DNA from: a virus
Length of the DNA stretch: 24,140 nt
Virus record (IMG/VR): IMGVR_UViG_3300010354_000639
Location: 1-24,140 of that record
Direction: 5' to 3' (one strand)
Positions 6,985 through 13,474 of this stretch are shown here, piece after piece. Numbering within the stretch: the stretch's first letter is position 1; every line of letters starts with the position of its first letter. The notes beneath the pieces were generated by a model that was given only the letters and a program-made list of their open reading frames with translations, made no database searches and was not told where the DNA came from. Position numbers and translations under genes: made by a program.

Positions 6985-7902
6985 TCAGTTTTCAGCTAGT
7001 TTCTGAAAATAGGATAGAGTTTCATCATCTTCTTCATCATCATAAGAAACTGATTTAGATGGTTTTAGACTATTCAGTTGTTGCTTAAGATCTTGAGGTA
7101 GTTCGCTTGTTGAACCACGATAATCATCCTCATCTTCAACTTCTTCATCAATACGTTGAGATACCTTAACGTTTAGAACTTGATTTAGACGTTGCTTCAG
7201 TTCATTATAACCTTTGAACTTATCTGGAGAAACAAAATCGGAAAGTGAATGTTGAGTTTTCCAAATTGCTTCTAGTTCTTCATCGTCATTCAAAAGAGGA
7301 CCAGGAGATGCAAACTCACTGGAATCGTAATTTCGGTATCCAGCAACATTTTTTGCTTTCAGTTTAAAATTGGCACCTTTCCAGAAATCAAAGGGATCAA
7401 TTGGAGTTTCATCTTCAAATTCTGGTTGCATTGCAGCAGCAATCTTATCAAAGATTTTTTTACCATATTTGAAGAGGAAAGTTTTTCCTTCATTTTCTGG
7501 ATTTGCAGGATCCTTTACAACATAAATGTTACTGATATAGGTCAACTTACGCTTTTGCTTTCTTGCTTGTTCTTTACCCGTATCAGTTCCATTGTTCCAA
7601 AGTTGTGTATTATACTCTGATACGGGATCTTTTTCGCCAATGGTAGTTCTGCTATTTTCAATATACCATCCACCAGGACCTTGAAATCCATGAGAATATA
7701 GTTTTACAAAAGGTAGATCTTCTCCTTCTGGTGCTGGCAAAAAACGAATAATAGCATATCCATTTCCTGCTTTATCTACACTTAGAGACCATACACGATC
7801 ATCAGAAGATGAATTACTAGAATTCATTTTCTCAACTTCTTTTACCAGTTTTTCAGTAAGAGAACCAAGTTTAGATTGTTTTTTTAGATTTTGGAAAGAC
7901 AT
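6985..7902 (-). CDS. gp32: Single-stranded DNA-binding protein gp32
   Basis: A 305-residue T4 gp32 homologue. The N-terminal basic part (KKQSKLGSLTEKL) corresponds to the LAST-type cooperativity region. The OB-fold core includes GNGYAIIRFLPAPEGEDLPF, SHGFQGPGGWYIENS, NIYVVKDPANPENEGKTFLF and KYGKKIFDKIAAAMQPEF. The tail is acidic (EEVEDEDDY, YDDEEDDETLSYFQKLAEN), which in T4 contacts polymerase, helicase loader and recombination proteins. There is no cysteine anywhere in the protein, so the zinc site of T4 gp32 (three Cys and one His) is absent. A perfect-consensus sigma-70 promoter lies 45 bases upstream and a terminator follows. Confidence 0.95.
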   Translation of the reverse strand: MSFQNLKKQSKLGSLTEKLVKEVEKMNSSNSSSDDRVWSLSVDKAGNGYAIIRFLPAPEGEDLPFVKLYSHGFQGPGGWYIENSRTTIGEKDPVSEYNTQLWNNGTDTGKEQARKQKRKLTYISNIYVVKDPANPENEGKTFLFKYGKKIFDKIAAAMQPEFEDETPIDPFDFWKGANFKLKAKNVAGYRNYDSSEFASPGPLLNDDEELEAIWKTQHSLSDFVSPDKFKGYNELKQRLNQVLNVKVSQRIDEEVEDEDDYRGSTSELPQDLKQQLNSLKPSKSVSYDDEEDDETLSYFQKLAEN

Positions 7903-7946
7903 AAGATTTTTTGGATAAATTGGATTTTGGTTTTGTGACCGTCTTT

Positions 7947-7975
7947 ATTATAGAAGATCTATAAAAGGTTGTCAA
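7947..7975 (-). promoter_or_regulatory. gp32: Perfect-consensus sigma-70 promoter for gp32
   Basis: On the minus strand TTGACA (7975-7970) and TATAAT (7952-7947) are separated by exactly 17 bases, a full match to both hexamers and the optimal spacing. The gp32 ATG is 44 bases beyond the -10 box. It sits between the DUF1825 stop and gp32, so gp32 has its own strong start on top of read-through from the gp33 unit. Confidence 0.9.
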
Positions 7976-7982
7976 GCCTGAG

Positions 7983-8312
7983 TTAAATCATTCTTTTTTT
8001 AAGTGCTTCAATGGTTTTTTGCATACTATCAAACACTAAACTCATATCTGTTTCAGGAGGAAATCCCATAAAGGCAACAGATTTTTTCAAGTTTTCTTTC
8101 ATTTCTACTGCTTTTGGGTCATCAGATAAAGAAAGACGTGTATACATAATTTTTTGTTTTTCTAGTAAATTAGATAATTTATCAACATGTTTTGATTTTT
8201 CTTCAAAAGACATTGAAAGAAAATCAAATATATTTGAATAAATCTCTTGTTGAAGAGAATTAATTTCTCTAATCTCCTCTTGTATAATATCAGATTCAAA
8301 AAAACTACTCAT
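7983..8312 (-). CDS. DUF1825 family protein (cyanobacteria/cyanophage)
   Basis: This 109-residue all-helical protein starts MSSFFESDIIQEEIREINSL and has a central SFEEKSKHVDKLSNLLEKQK and a LSLSDDPKAVEMKENLKK segment, ending SMQKTIEALKKRM. This is the pattern of DUF1825, a family of small proteins found in cyanobacterial genomes (start FF-S-IVQ-E) and in cyanophages, with no established role. Its ATG overlaps the gp59 end by 8 bases, so it is the third gene of the gp33-gp59 unit. Position among replication and late-transcription proteins suggests a role in redirecting transcription or replication; this is inference. Confidence 0.8.
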   Translation of the reverse strand: MSSFFESDIIQEEIREINSLQQEIYSNIFDFLSMSFEEKSKHVDKLSNLLEKQKIMYTRLSLSDDPKAVEMKENLKKSVAFMGFPPETDMSLVFDSMQKTIEALKKRMI

Positions 8313-8901
8313 TTAAAATGCCCCTTAGAATTTTTTTATATTGGAACATGTCTATATTTAGAAATGGTTTATACTTAGAAATTTTTAAAGATACGGTTTC
8401 CCATATAGGGTCCAAGAGTTTTTTATCAAAATTTTCCCCGAACAAAAATATTTTATCCCAAATAGTAATAGTTTCTATACTAATTTTCCCACTCAAGAAT
8501 TTTTTCAGAATGACTGGATGTTGGTTTGAAGCATCAAGAACCTGGTTTAAGTTGCTTTCAGACAACAATTCGCTACTCTGTTCTTTGAATAAGTAACTTA
8601 AACTCTGCTGTCGTTTCATCCAATCTACATAAGTTCTTTCACCAGAATTAATAATCTCACCTATCCACAAATTTCCAGGTGTATCTGCTGCTACAAAGTT
8701 TGATACTAAAAAATCTACGATTTCTTTATCATTATACTTGCGACTTGTGCGTTCAAAAAAGTATCTATCTTTTCTACGATTAAACGAATTCAAACTCGCA
8801 CGAGTTTTAGCACCATACTTAAAGAAATCGTATTTTGGATTTGTGAAATGATTTTTAAGAGCCAAATAATGTTGATAAGTTTCAAAAGGCGTCACTATCA
8901 C
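8305..8901 (-). CDS. gp59: Helicase loader gp59
   Basis: A 198-residue protein starting at GTG 8901, whose GTGA overlaps the gp33 stop. The N-terminus MIVTPFETYQHYLALKNHFT, the basic stretch GAKTRASLNSFNRRKDRYFF, and FLVSNFVAADTPGNLWIGEI are typical of T4 gp59, which loads gp41 helicase onto forks coated with gp32. The C-terminal part is helical (LNQVLDASNQHPVILKKFLS). T4 gp59 has 217 residues, so the length fits. Gene order 33-59-32 is the same as in T4, with DUF1825 inserted between 59 and 32. Confidence 0.9.
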   Translation of the reverse strand: MIVTPFETYQHYLALKNHFTNPKYDFFKYGAKTRASLNSFNRRKDRYFFERTSRKYNDKEIVDFLVSNFVAADTPGNLWIGEIINSGERTYVDWMKRQQSLSYLFKEQSSELLSESNLNQVLDASNQHPVILKKFLSGKISIETITIWDKIFLFGENFDKKLLDPIWETVSLKISKYKPFLNIDMFQYKKILRGILNE

Positions 8902-9203
8902 AGAGGCAATTTAGCACGTGAGGTTTTCTTTATAAAGTTGAGATTAATCGCATCCCATTTTAATTTTTCTTTTAATGGTTTTGAAATTAATTTTGCGACT
9001 GATTCAATCTCAACATCATTTTCTTCACAATAAAGAACAATCGCATCAATGTAATTTGAATTATGTTTAATTACAATTTCTTCAATTTCTATCGCAAATT
9101 TTGAAGGTGTAAGAAACTTTTTTTCTATAGCCTGTTCTAATTCTTCGTTTTTTTCCATTTCTTCTATATTAATACCTAATAAACTTTTTAAACAGTTTGT
9201 CAT
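8898..9203 (-). CDS. gp33: Late-transcription co-activator gp33
   Basis: A 101-residue protein with the cyanophage gp33 pattern: KKFLTPSKFAIEIEEIV, NYIDAIVLYCEENDVEIESV, KLISKPLKEKLKWDAINLNF and KTSRAKLPL at the end. In T4, gp33 bridges RNA polymerase and the gp45 sliding clamp for late transcription; the short hydrophobic and acidic end here (SRAKLPL) could be the clamp-binding tail, though this is inferred. The stop overlaps the gp59 GTG start. A perfect sigma-70 promoter ends just upstream, marking the gene as the head of an early or middle unit. Confidence 0.85.
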   Translation of the reverse strand: MTNCLKSLLGINIEEMEKNEELEQAIEKKFLTPSKFAIEIEEIVIKHNSNYIDAIVLYCEENDVEIESVAKLISKPLKEKLKWDAINLNFIKKTSRAKLPL

Positions 9204-9224
9204 AATTTTTACAATATTATATTT

Positions 9225-9253
9225 ATTATAAAGAAAAAATGAAATATTGTCAA
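9225..9253 (-). promoter_or_regulatory. gp33: Perfect-consensus sigma-70 promoter for gp33-gp59-DUF1825
   Basis: Minus strand TTGACA (9253-9248), 17-base spacer, TATAAT (9230-9225). The -35 box contains the TGA stop codon of the upstream nuclease gene. An AATAAATA late-like octamer overlaps the 3' side of the -10 region, so the same site might also serve late in infection. The gp33 ATG (9203) lies 21 bases beyond the -10 box. Confidence 0.9.
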
Positions 9254-9927
9254 GAAGAAATAAGTTCTAATTTATCATTCACGAATTTTTTAATATATTG
9301 AACCACAAGTTTCATATATTTTTTTAAATCTTTTTCTTCATAAATTACACACTCACCATTTTCACAAGTCATTATGATGACCAATTTTTTAATGGGCGTT
9401 TCAGTCATTTCATAGTATGCCATACCATAAAACATTGCCTGAACGAAATATGAAGTAACCCACTCTTTTGGTTTTGGTTTTTTAGATGTTTTAAAGTCAA
9501 TTACAGAAAGTTCACCATCATGTTCCGCAATACAATCAGTTGTTCCCGCAACACCAAGTTGTTTACTGTATAGAGAACCTTCTAAACAATGAATATTATT
9601 AATTCTATTTAACTCTTTTTTCGCAATCTTAAAAAGAAAATCTGGAAGCGGCGGAACCTGCGGTAAGTCCTGATTATAAAGATAGTTTTCCACAAGAGAA
9701 TGAAGGTCTGTACCACGAGAAGTAGCCGCTTTAGTGATTTTTTGCGCCTCATTCTCACCAACCTTTTTGCGCCAGTTATCGAAGATTTCACGATTAAAAT
9801 AACTGATTACAGATGTGATTGAAACTAATTTAAGTGATTGGTCTTCATCAGAAACTTTGTAATATCTTACGCCATCAATAGTCTCACGCTCCAACTTTGG
9901 GAGTTCAATATCAAGATGAGTAAACAT
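9250..9927 (-). CDS. PD-(D/E)XK nuclease (RecB/Cas4-like exonuclease)
   Basis: This 225-residue protein contains the motifs of the PDDEXK_1/RecB nuclease family in order: RGTDLH (residues 71-76, with the catalytic-type His), GVAGTTDC (125-132, metal-binding Asp131), VIDFKTSKK (142-150, Asp144 and Lys146) and QAMFYGMAYY (163-172, the QxxxY motif). No helicase domain or cysteine cluster is present, so it is a stand-alone nuclease. T4-like cyanophages usually carry such an exonuclease near PhoH. It may act in recombination or host DNA breakdown. Its ATG overlaps the PhoH stop (TAATG at 9929-9925). Confidence 0.88.
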   Translation of the reverse strand: MFTHLDIELPKLERETIDGVRYYKVSDEDQSLKLVSITSVISYFNREIFDNWRKKVGENEAQKITKAATSRGTDLHSLVENYLYNQDLPQVPPLPDFLFKIAKKELNRINNIHCLEGSLYSKQLGVAGTTDCIAEHDGELSVIDFKTSKKPKPKEWVTSYFVQAMFYGMAYYEMTETPIKKLVIIMTCENGECVIYEEKDLKKYMKLVVQYIKKFVNDKLELISS

Positions 9928-11747
9928 TACATTCCACTATTCAATTTTGCTACAAGATATTGCTTTACGATTCCTGAGCGAACAATATCATCAATACCAA
10001 ACTCAATAATATCAAAGGAAGGCATAGTTCTAATAATTTTCATAAAATCAACAATCCCATTTCTTTCATTTGTTTTCACTAAATCACTTTGAGATGCGTC
10101 ACCACAGAACATAATCTTACAATTCTCACCAACACGGGTCATAATTGAATCTAATTCATGAAAATTTAAATTGGCAAATTCATCTACAACTACAATAGCA
10201 TTATCAATTGTTACACCACGTAGAAAAGAAGTGCTCCAAAATTTAACTGTTTCTTGTGACTTAAGATTTCCATAAAGCATTTCAAAATCAGCATCACTTG
10301 GCATTTGGAACATGTATTTTACCATATTTTTATATGGTATTTGATAGATGTCTGCTTTATTATCGTGGTCTCCAGGAAGAAAACCAATTTCTCTTGTTGG
10401 AACAAGAGACCTTACGATATAAATTTTTTCATAAGGTGTTCTTTCATCTAAAACATCACGAAGAGCATTATAAAGAGTGATGAATGTATTATGAGTAATA
10501 ATATAATCATCAGTTATGTAAAGATGTTTTTCATCTTCTATCATAATACATTGTGCTTCTTCCTCACCAATGTAATTAACATTTTTAATTTTTCTTCTAT
10601 ATTGAAGTTCATTGTATTTTTCTCTACAACGATCTTTCTTTCTTTGTAGAGAAAATAGTTCTTTTGGATTTCTAACAGTAATCCAAACATTATAAGATCT
10701 TCTACCTATTTTTTTAATACCATCATATGTATATGTTGGAATTTTGGAAGTAATTTTACAAATACCACCTAAAGACCAAATAATTTCTTGAACTTGTTTT
10801 GCCAAAATTTCACTTGTTGTTGAAAATGAAACTGTTCCGGTTTTACAATCAACAGTTCCATCAGTATCCATCAATCCTCTTATAAGATTCAGTTTTTGCT
10901 CTGTTCCAGAATTAATGTATGATGTGGGAATAATTTTCTCATATGATTTTTTACCGTGTATTCCAAGTTCTTTCAATACTTTTGTTACACTATTAAATTT
11001 ATTTTTTCTTGCTAGAGAATCAACAAAATTGTAATCATAATTTGTTTCGCCACAAGATTTTATCGTAATATTTTCATCAAGAATTTCTTGTAAATATTCT
11101 ACTATTTCAGTATCTTTTGTTGTAAATTTAGGAGTATTTGTTGTTAAACAACCATCACCAATTAAACACCCAATAATATAAGGATCTAAAGGTAAATCAA
11201 CATCCCCAGTTTTAATAGGATCAATTAAATCAATTGAAATATTAGTTGTAGATTTTCTAACTTCTTTTTCTCTTAAAAAATCAATAATGTATTGAGTATT
11301 GACTATTTTTTTAGTTCCTCTTTTTCTTCTACTCCAATCACTTGGAGCATTAATTTCCCAAAGATGTTCTAAACAACATCTAGTTTTAGATCCATCGTGA
11401 AAAACAATTTCATAAATGTGCTTTTTTCCTTGAGGGAAAATTCCACAAATTTTTGTTTTTTTACCTGTTGGAGTTAATACATAATCACCAATTTTAATTT
11501 CACTCATAAATTTCCAACCACTAGGAGTTAAAACTTTAGAGTATAATGGTTGTGCTTTACCAGTGCCAGCGGCACCATAAGCAATCAAATGTTTGCCTTC
11601 AGCATAAGAATTAAACAAACGTTTTTGATTTTCTGTTAGAGGGTCAATATCTATAAGATAATCTAAATTGATTGGTTTTTTTCGTTTAATTTGTTTTGTA
11701 GTAAGACCTACACCGATTGGTTGTTCTGCTCTTTTTCTTCTTGCCAT
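9927..11747 (-). CDS. phoH: PhoH-like ATPase interrupted by an intein
   Basis: The 606-residue precursor is a PhoH-family ATPase with an in-frame insertion. N-extein residues 1-64 end in the start of Walker A (GAAGTGK); C-extein residues 421-606 start with the missing Thr. The joined protein has 250 residues with a complete GAAGTGKT, Walker B AIVVVDEFANL, and a CGDASQSD sensor segment. PhoH is very common in marine phages; its role is unproven, with RNA or nucleotide metabolism proposed. The intein cuts Walker A between the essential Lys and Thr, so ATP binding should need splicing. The TAA stop overlaps the downstream nuclease start, and the ATG directly follows the stop of the 80-residue gene. 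Confidence 0.93.
   Translation of the reverse strand: MARRKRAEQPIGVGLTTKQIKRKKPINLDYLIDIDPLTENQKRLFNSYAEGKHLIAYGAAGTGKAQPLYSKVLTPSGWKFMSEIKIGDYVLTPTGKKTKICGIFPQGKKHIYEIVFHDGSKTRCCLEHLWEINAPSDWSRRKRGTKKIVNTQYIIDFLREKEVRKSTTNISIDLIDPIKTGDVDLPLDPYIIGCLIGDGCLTTNTPKFTTKDTEIVEYLQEILDENITIKSCGETNYDYNFVDSLARKNKFNSVTKVLKELGIHGKKSYEKIIPTSYINSGTEQKLNLIRGLMDTDGTVDCKTGTVSFSTTSEILAKQVQEIIWSLGGICKITSKIPTYTYDGIKKIGRRSYNVWITVRNPKELFSLQRKKDRCREKYNELQYRRKIKNVNYIGEEEAQCIMIEDEKHLYITDDYIITHNTFITLYNALRDVLDERTPYEKIYIVRSLVPTREIGFLPGDHDNKADIYQIPYKNMVKYMFQMPSDADFEMLYGNLKSQETVKFWSTSFLRGVTIDNAIVVVDEFANLNFHELDSIMTRVGENCKIMFCGDASQSDLVKTNERNGIVDFMKIIRTMPSFDIIEFGIDDIVRSGIVKQYLVAKLNSGM
10488..11555 (-). mobile_element. LAGLIDADG-bearing class 3-like intein in PhoH Walker A
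   Basis: Precursor residues 65-420 (356 residues) form an intein. The N-terminal block is AQPLYSKVLTPSGWKFMSEI followed by KIGDYVL; the C-terminal end is DDYIITHN, followed by extein Thr421. Residue 1 is Ala, not Cys or Ser. The three class 3 marks are present: Trp130 two residues after the block B His128, Cys400 at block F position 4 (AQCIMIED), and Thr418 before His-Asn. Two LAGLIDADG helices, IIGCLIGDG (191-199) and LIRGLMDTDG (288-297), mark a homing endonuclease likely to be intact. Confidence 0.88.
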
Positions 11748-11990
11748 TTAGTTCCTTCTTACGTTTGATCCAGGCATTTTGCCCGCACGGTCTAAAATTG
11801 TGTTCCAAGAAGGATGAGATTTGTTTAACTTATCCTTCCATTCACCCACTTCACCTACGCCAGCAACTCCTGCCTGCCAATCCTTATCCCAATCCGAATT
11901 TTCTTTTCGCCATTCCTCATATTGAGAAATACTCATTTCAAGTTCTTTCGTTTCTCCTGTTTTTAGATTTTTAACTGGATATGTTGGCAA
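11748..11990 (-). CDS. Small conserved phage protein upstream of PhoH, TTG start
   Basis: An 80-residue protein (MPTYPVKNLKTGETKELEMS). The start codon is TTG at 11990, placed 8 bases after a strong GGAGG Shine-Dalgarno sequence; an ATG just after the GGAGG is in another frame that stops after eight codons, so TTG is the true start. The N-terminal MPTYP and target spacing recall FmdB-type zinc ribbons found in cyanophages, but no cysteine is present, so zinc binding is lost or the resemblance is superficial. Conserved-looking parts are EYEEWRKENSDWDKDWQAG and the C-terminal AGKMPGSNVRRN. Function is unknown. It is directly ahead of phoH and probably translated with it. Confidence 0.75.
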   Translation of the reverse strand: MPTYPVKNLKTGETKELEMSISQYEEWRKENSDWDKDWQAGVAGVGEVGEWKDKLNKSHPSWNTILDRAGKMPGSNVRRN

Positions 11991-12016
11991 AGTTCATTCC
12001 TCCATAAAATATAAAA

Positions 12017-12024
12017 TATTTATT
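12017..12024 (-). promoter_or_regulatory. Possible late box AATAAATA before the 80-aa gene
   Basis: The minus strand has AATAAATA, 7 of 8 bases of the T4 late octamer, 26 bases before the TTG start. A TTGACA precedes it (12029-12024) but no sigma-70 -10 box stands at a suitable distance, so a late-type start is the better reading. Confidence 0.35.
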
Positions 12025-12025
12025 G

Positions 12026-12679
12026 TCAAACAACCCATTCATTTTCAACTCCACCTAAAGAGGATGAAGTTGTAGGAAAACATTCATTAAAGACAACCTT
12101 ACATTCTTTTGCGATATCCATATGTTCTTTCTGAGTTCCAGATTTTTCTCTTAGAGCAATATAAGTTATCCAAGACCTCACAGAACCCGTCATATAGATA
12201 CGTGTAGGCGTTGCTAAGGGCAATACAAAGCGAGCACTCTCCTTGGCAACCCCCATATCAAGAAGACGCTTGTAGAGGTTATTAGAGCGGGTAAAATGCT
12301 CTCTAATTTCTGTTTCAAGAGTAAGTTTTAGATAACCATCAAGGTCATCTGTAGAATTCTGACGATTTTTTTGGTCTTGACGACGTAGTTTTGGAACAGG
12401 AATGTCAGATGTTATAAGATTAGTATCTGCGTATCTTTGTGAAAATTCTTGAAATGTAAAACTTCTATGACGAAGTATTTGAGCGGCAATTGCCCGAGTA
12501 GTTTCAATTTCCAAAGTCATAGTTGCCATCTCAAAAATAGACCAATGCTTATGTTTAATACAATAGCGAATAAGTCCTTCAAAATTATCGGAATTTTGAT
12601 TTGATGGATTACTTACTCTTGCACAATAAGCAATATGTTTTTCAGCATCAGGAGTTACACTAATGAGTTTTACTGTCAT
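12026..12679 (-). CDS. thyX: Flavin-dependent thymidylate synthase ThyX
   Basis: This 217-residue protein makes dTMP from dUMP using FAD, NADPH and methylene-tetrahydrofolate. The ThyX signature RHRx7S is seen at residues 70-80 (RHRSFTFQEFSQRY), with the nearby WSIFEMATMTLEIETTRAIA and the C-terminal RSWITYIALREKSGTQKEHM substrate-binding part. Length is typical. Cyanophages carry thyX instead of the T4 td gene, to supply thymidine for replication. The start ATG overlaps the stop of the upstream micro-gene (ATGA at 12679-12676). Confidence 0.95.
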   Translation of the reverse strand: MTVKLISVTPDAEKHIAYCARVSNPSNQNSDNFEGLIRYCIKHKHWSIFEMATMTLEIETTRAIAAQILRHRSFTFQEFSQRYADTNLITSDIPVPKLRRQDQKNRQNSTDDLDGYLKLTLETEIREHFTRSNNLYKRLLDMGVAKESARFVLPLATPTRIYMTGSVRSWITYIALREKSGTQKEHMDIAKECKVVFNECFPTTSSSLGGVENEWVV

Positions 12680-12837
12680 TTCTTTCCAAATCCCCTATAA
12701 TCTTTATGTGAAAGTTCTTTGATTTTTTCCTCCATAAAACTCAGTTGTTCTTTCATATACTGAAGTTCTTCTGAAGAATATAAATGTTCGCTCTTAATTG
12801 CTTTTTTTAATTGACTGATAATCTTAGTTGTTCTCAT
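12676..12837 (-). CDS. 53-residue helical protein coupled to thyX
   Basis: The frame from ATG 12837 encodes MRTTKIISQLKKAIKSEHLY and ends YRGFGKK. A highly charged helix (SSEELQYMKEQLSFMEEKIK) makes most of the chain. Such short basic/acidic helical proteins beside thyX are common in T4-like cyanophages; no role is known. Start and stop overlap both neighbours (TAATG upstream, ATGA downstream), which supports translation as part of one unit. Confidence 0.7.
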   Translation of the reverse strand: MRTTKIISQLKKAIKSEHLYSSEELQYMKEQLSFMEEKIKELSHKDYRGFGKK

Positions 12838-12989
12838 TATTTTTCATCATAAATTTCGTCATAATCTTCTTCATACGGTTTTATATCATCGTAACTGTAA
12901 GAAGGAACATCAGTATAGATTTCTGCCTTTAAACTGTCAAGAAGAAGTTCCATATTTCGTATGATTACTTTTACTTTGTCTCTATCCAT
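12837..12989 (-). CDS. 50-residue acidic protein
   Basis: From ATG 12989 the frame gives MDRDKVKVIIRNMELLLDSL followed by KAEIYTDVPSYSYDDIKPYE and an acidic end EEDYDEIYDEK. The stop overlaps the start of the next micro-gene (TAATG). The N-terminal half is helical and the C-terminal half rich in Asp, Glu and Tyr, possibly disordered. No family is recognised. A plausible sigma-70 promoter lies immediately upstream. Confidence 0.65.
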   Translation of the reverse strand: MDRDKVKVIIRNMELLLDSLKAEIYTDVPSYSYDDIKPYEEDYDEIYDEK

Positions 12990-13013
12990 AGTTTATGAGT
13001 GTTTTCTTCAGGA

Positions 13014-13042
13014 ATCATATCATAAAAAAAGAAAGGGATCAA
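13014..13042 (-). promoter_or_regulatory. Probable sigma-70 promoter for the micro-gene/thyX unit
   Basis: TTGATC (13042-13037), 17-base spacer, TATGAT (13019-13014) on the minus strand: 4 of 6 and 5 of 6 matches. The -35 box lies in the loop and stem edge of the preceding terminator, so one unit ends where the next starts. Confidence 0.5.
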
Positions 13043-13052
13043 CCCTTTCTTT
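13024..13052 (-). terminator. Strong rho-independent terminator behind the DUF4278 unit
   Basis: Minus strand AAAGAAAGGG (13052-13043), loop TTGAT, CCCTTTCTTT (13037-13028), followed by further T residues. The stem is a perfect 10 pairs. The reverse complement is also flanked by A/T tracts, but no converging plus-strand gene exists here. Confidence 0.9.
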
Positions 13053-13072
13053 CATTAAGATTTAATTGCAAC

Positions 13073-13156
13073 TTATTTGTATAAGTATTGAATACACAAG
13101 GATAAAAGAGTAATCATCACAGCAGATGCGAGTGTAATTTGTGCTACGATTGCCAT
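13073..13156 (-). CDS. 27-residue single-membrane-helix micro-protein
   Basis: ATG 13156 opens a 27-residue frame, MAIVAQITLASAVMITLLSL ending CIQYLYK. Nearly the whole chain is one hydrophobic helix with a short positive end. Its start overlaps the stop of the previous micro-gene (TAATG), and a terminator follows 20 bases after its own stop. It resembles in size the single-helix subunits of photosynthetic complexes, but no specific match is recognised. Expression is supported by its coupling, not by homology. Confidence 0.6.
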   Translation of the reverse strand: MAIVAQITLASAVMITLLSLCIQYLYK

Positions 13157-13254
13157 TACTTTGCTCCAATTAACTGAACTAATTGTGCTTGATGACGACG
13201 TTCTTCTTTTTGTTTTTGTTCTTTAATTAATTGAAGAAAGTTTAGTTTTTTCAT
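13156..13254 (-). CDS. 32-residue basic helical micro-protein
   Basis: ATG 13254 opens MKKLNFLQLIKEQKQKEERR, ending HQAQLVQLIGAK. The chain is a single very charged, probably amphipathic helix. Its start overlaps the DUF4278 stop (TGATG) and its stop overlaps the next start (TAATG), placing it in the middle of a three-gene coupled cascade under the riboswitch. Function unknown. Confidence 0.6.
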   Translation of the reverse strand: MKKLNFLQLIKEQKQKEERRHQAQLVQLIGAK

Positions 13255-13442
13255 CACTTAACTCCCTTTACATAATTAACTCCACGATAATTTAAATCAA
13301 ATTGTTGTGGTTGCTGTTGCTTCTGATTACAAACTTTCGTATTGTAATGAACTCCACGATAAGTTAAATCGCAATGTTGAGATTGTTGATGATGAGATTT
13401 TTCAGTGTCATAAGAGACACCTCTGTAAGTTGCTTGTGCCAT
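13254..13442 (-). CDS. DUF4278 protein with three YRGV-Y repeats, riboswitch-controlled
   Basis: A 62-residue protein with three copies of the DUF4278 motif: TYRGVSYDT (residues 5-13), TYRGVHYNT (27-35) and NYRGVNYVK (51-59), linked by Gln/His-rich spacers. Cyanobacterial DUF4278 proteins normally hold one copy. From memory, this family includes small nitrogen-metabolism regulators such as the PII-interacting PirA of Synechocystis, and members lie behind glutamine riboswitches in picocyanobacteria and cyanophages. Here a strong GGAGG stands 8 bases before the ATG, and a glutamine-type aptamer precedes it. A role in tuning host nitrogen metabolism is therefore a reasonable inference. Confidence 0.8.
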   Translation of the reverse strand: MAQATYRGVSYDTEKSHHQQSQHCDLTYRGVHYNTKVCNQKQQQPQQFDLNYRGVNYVKGVK

Positions 13443-13474
13443 TAGGATTTCCTCCAGATTGAGATGATTAATCC

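Noticed and set aside
8318-8596. Plus-strand ORF inside gp59
   Set aside because: It is antisense to a confidently identified T4 core gene and has no recognisable feature.
10488-11555. A free-standing homing endonuclease gene inside phoH
   Set aside because: The frame is continuous with both PhoH parts and has splicing motifs at both ends, so it is an intein, not an inserted ORF or intron.
12024-12029. TTGACA as a -35 box ahead of the 80-aa gene
   Set aside because: No acceptable -10 box at 16-18 bases; the late-like AATAAATA is the better explanation.
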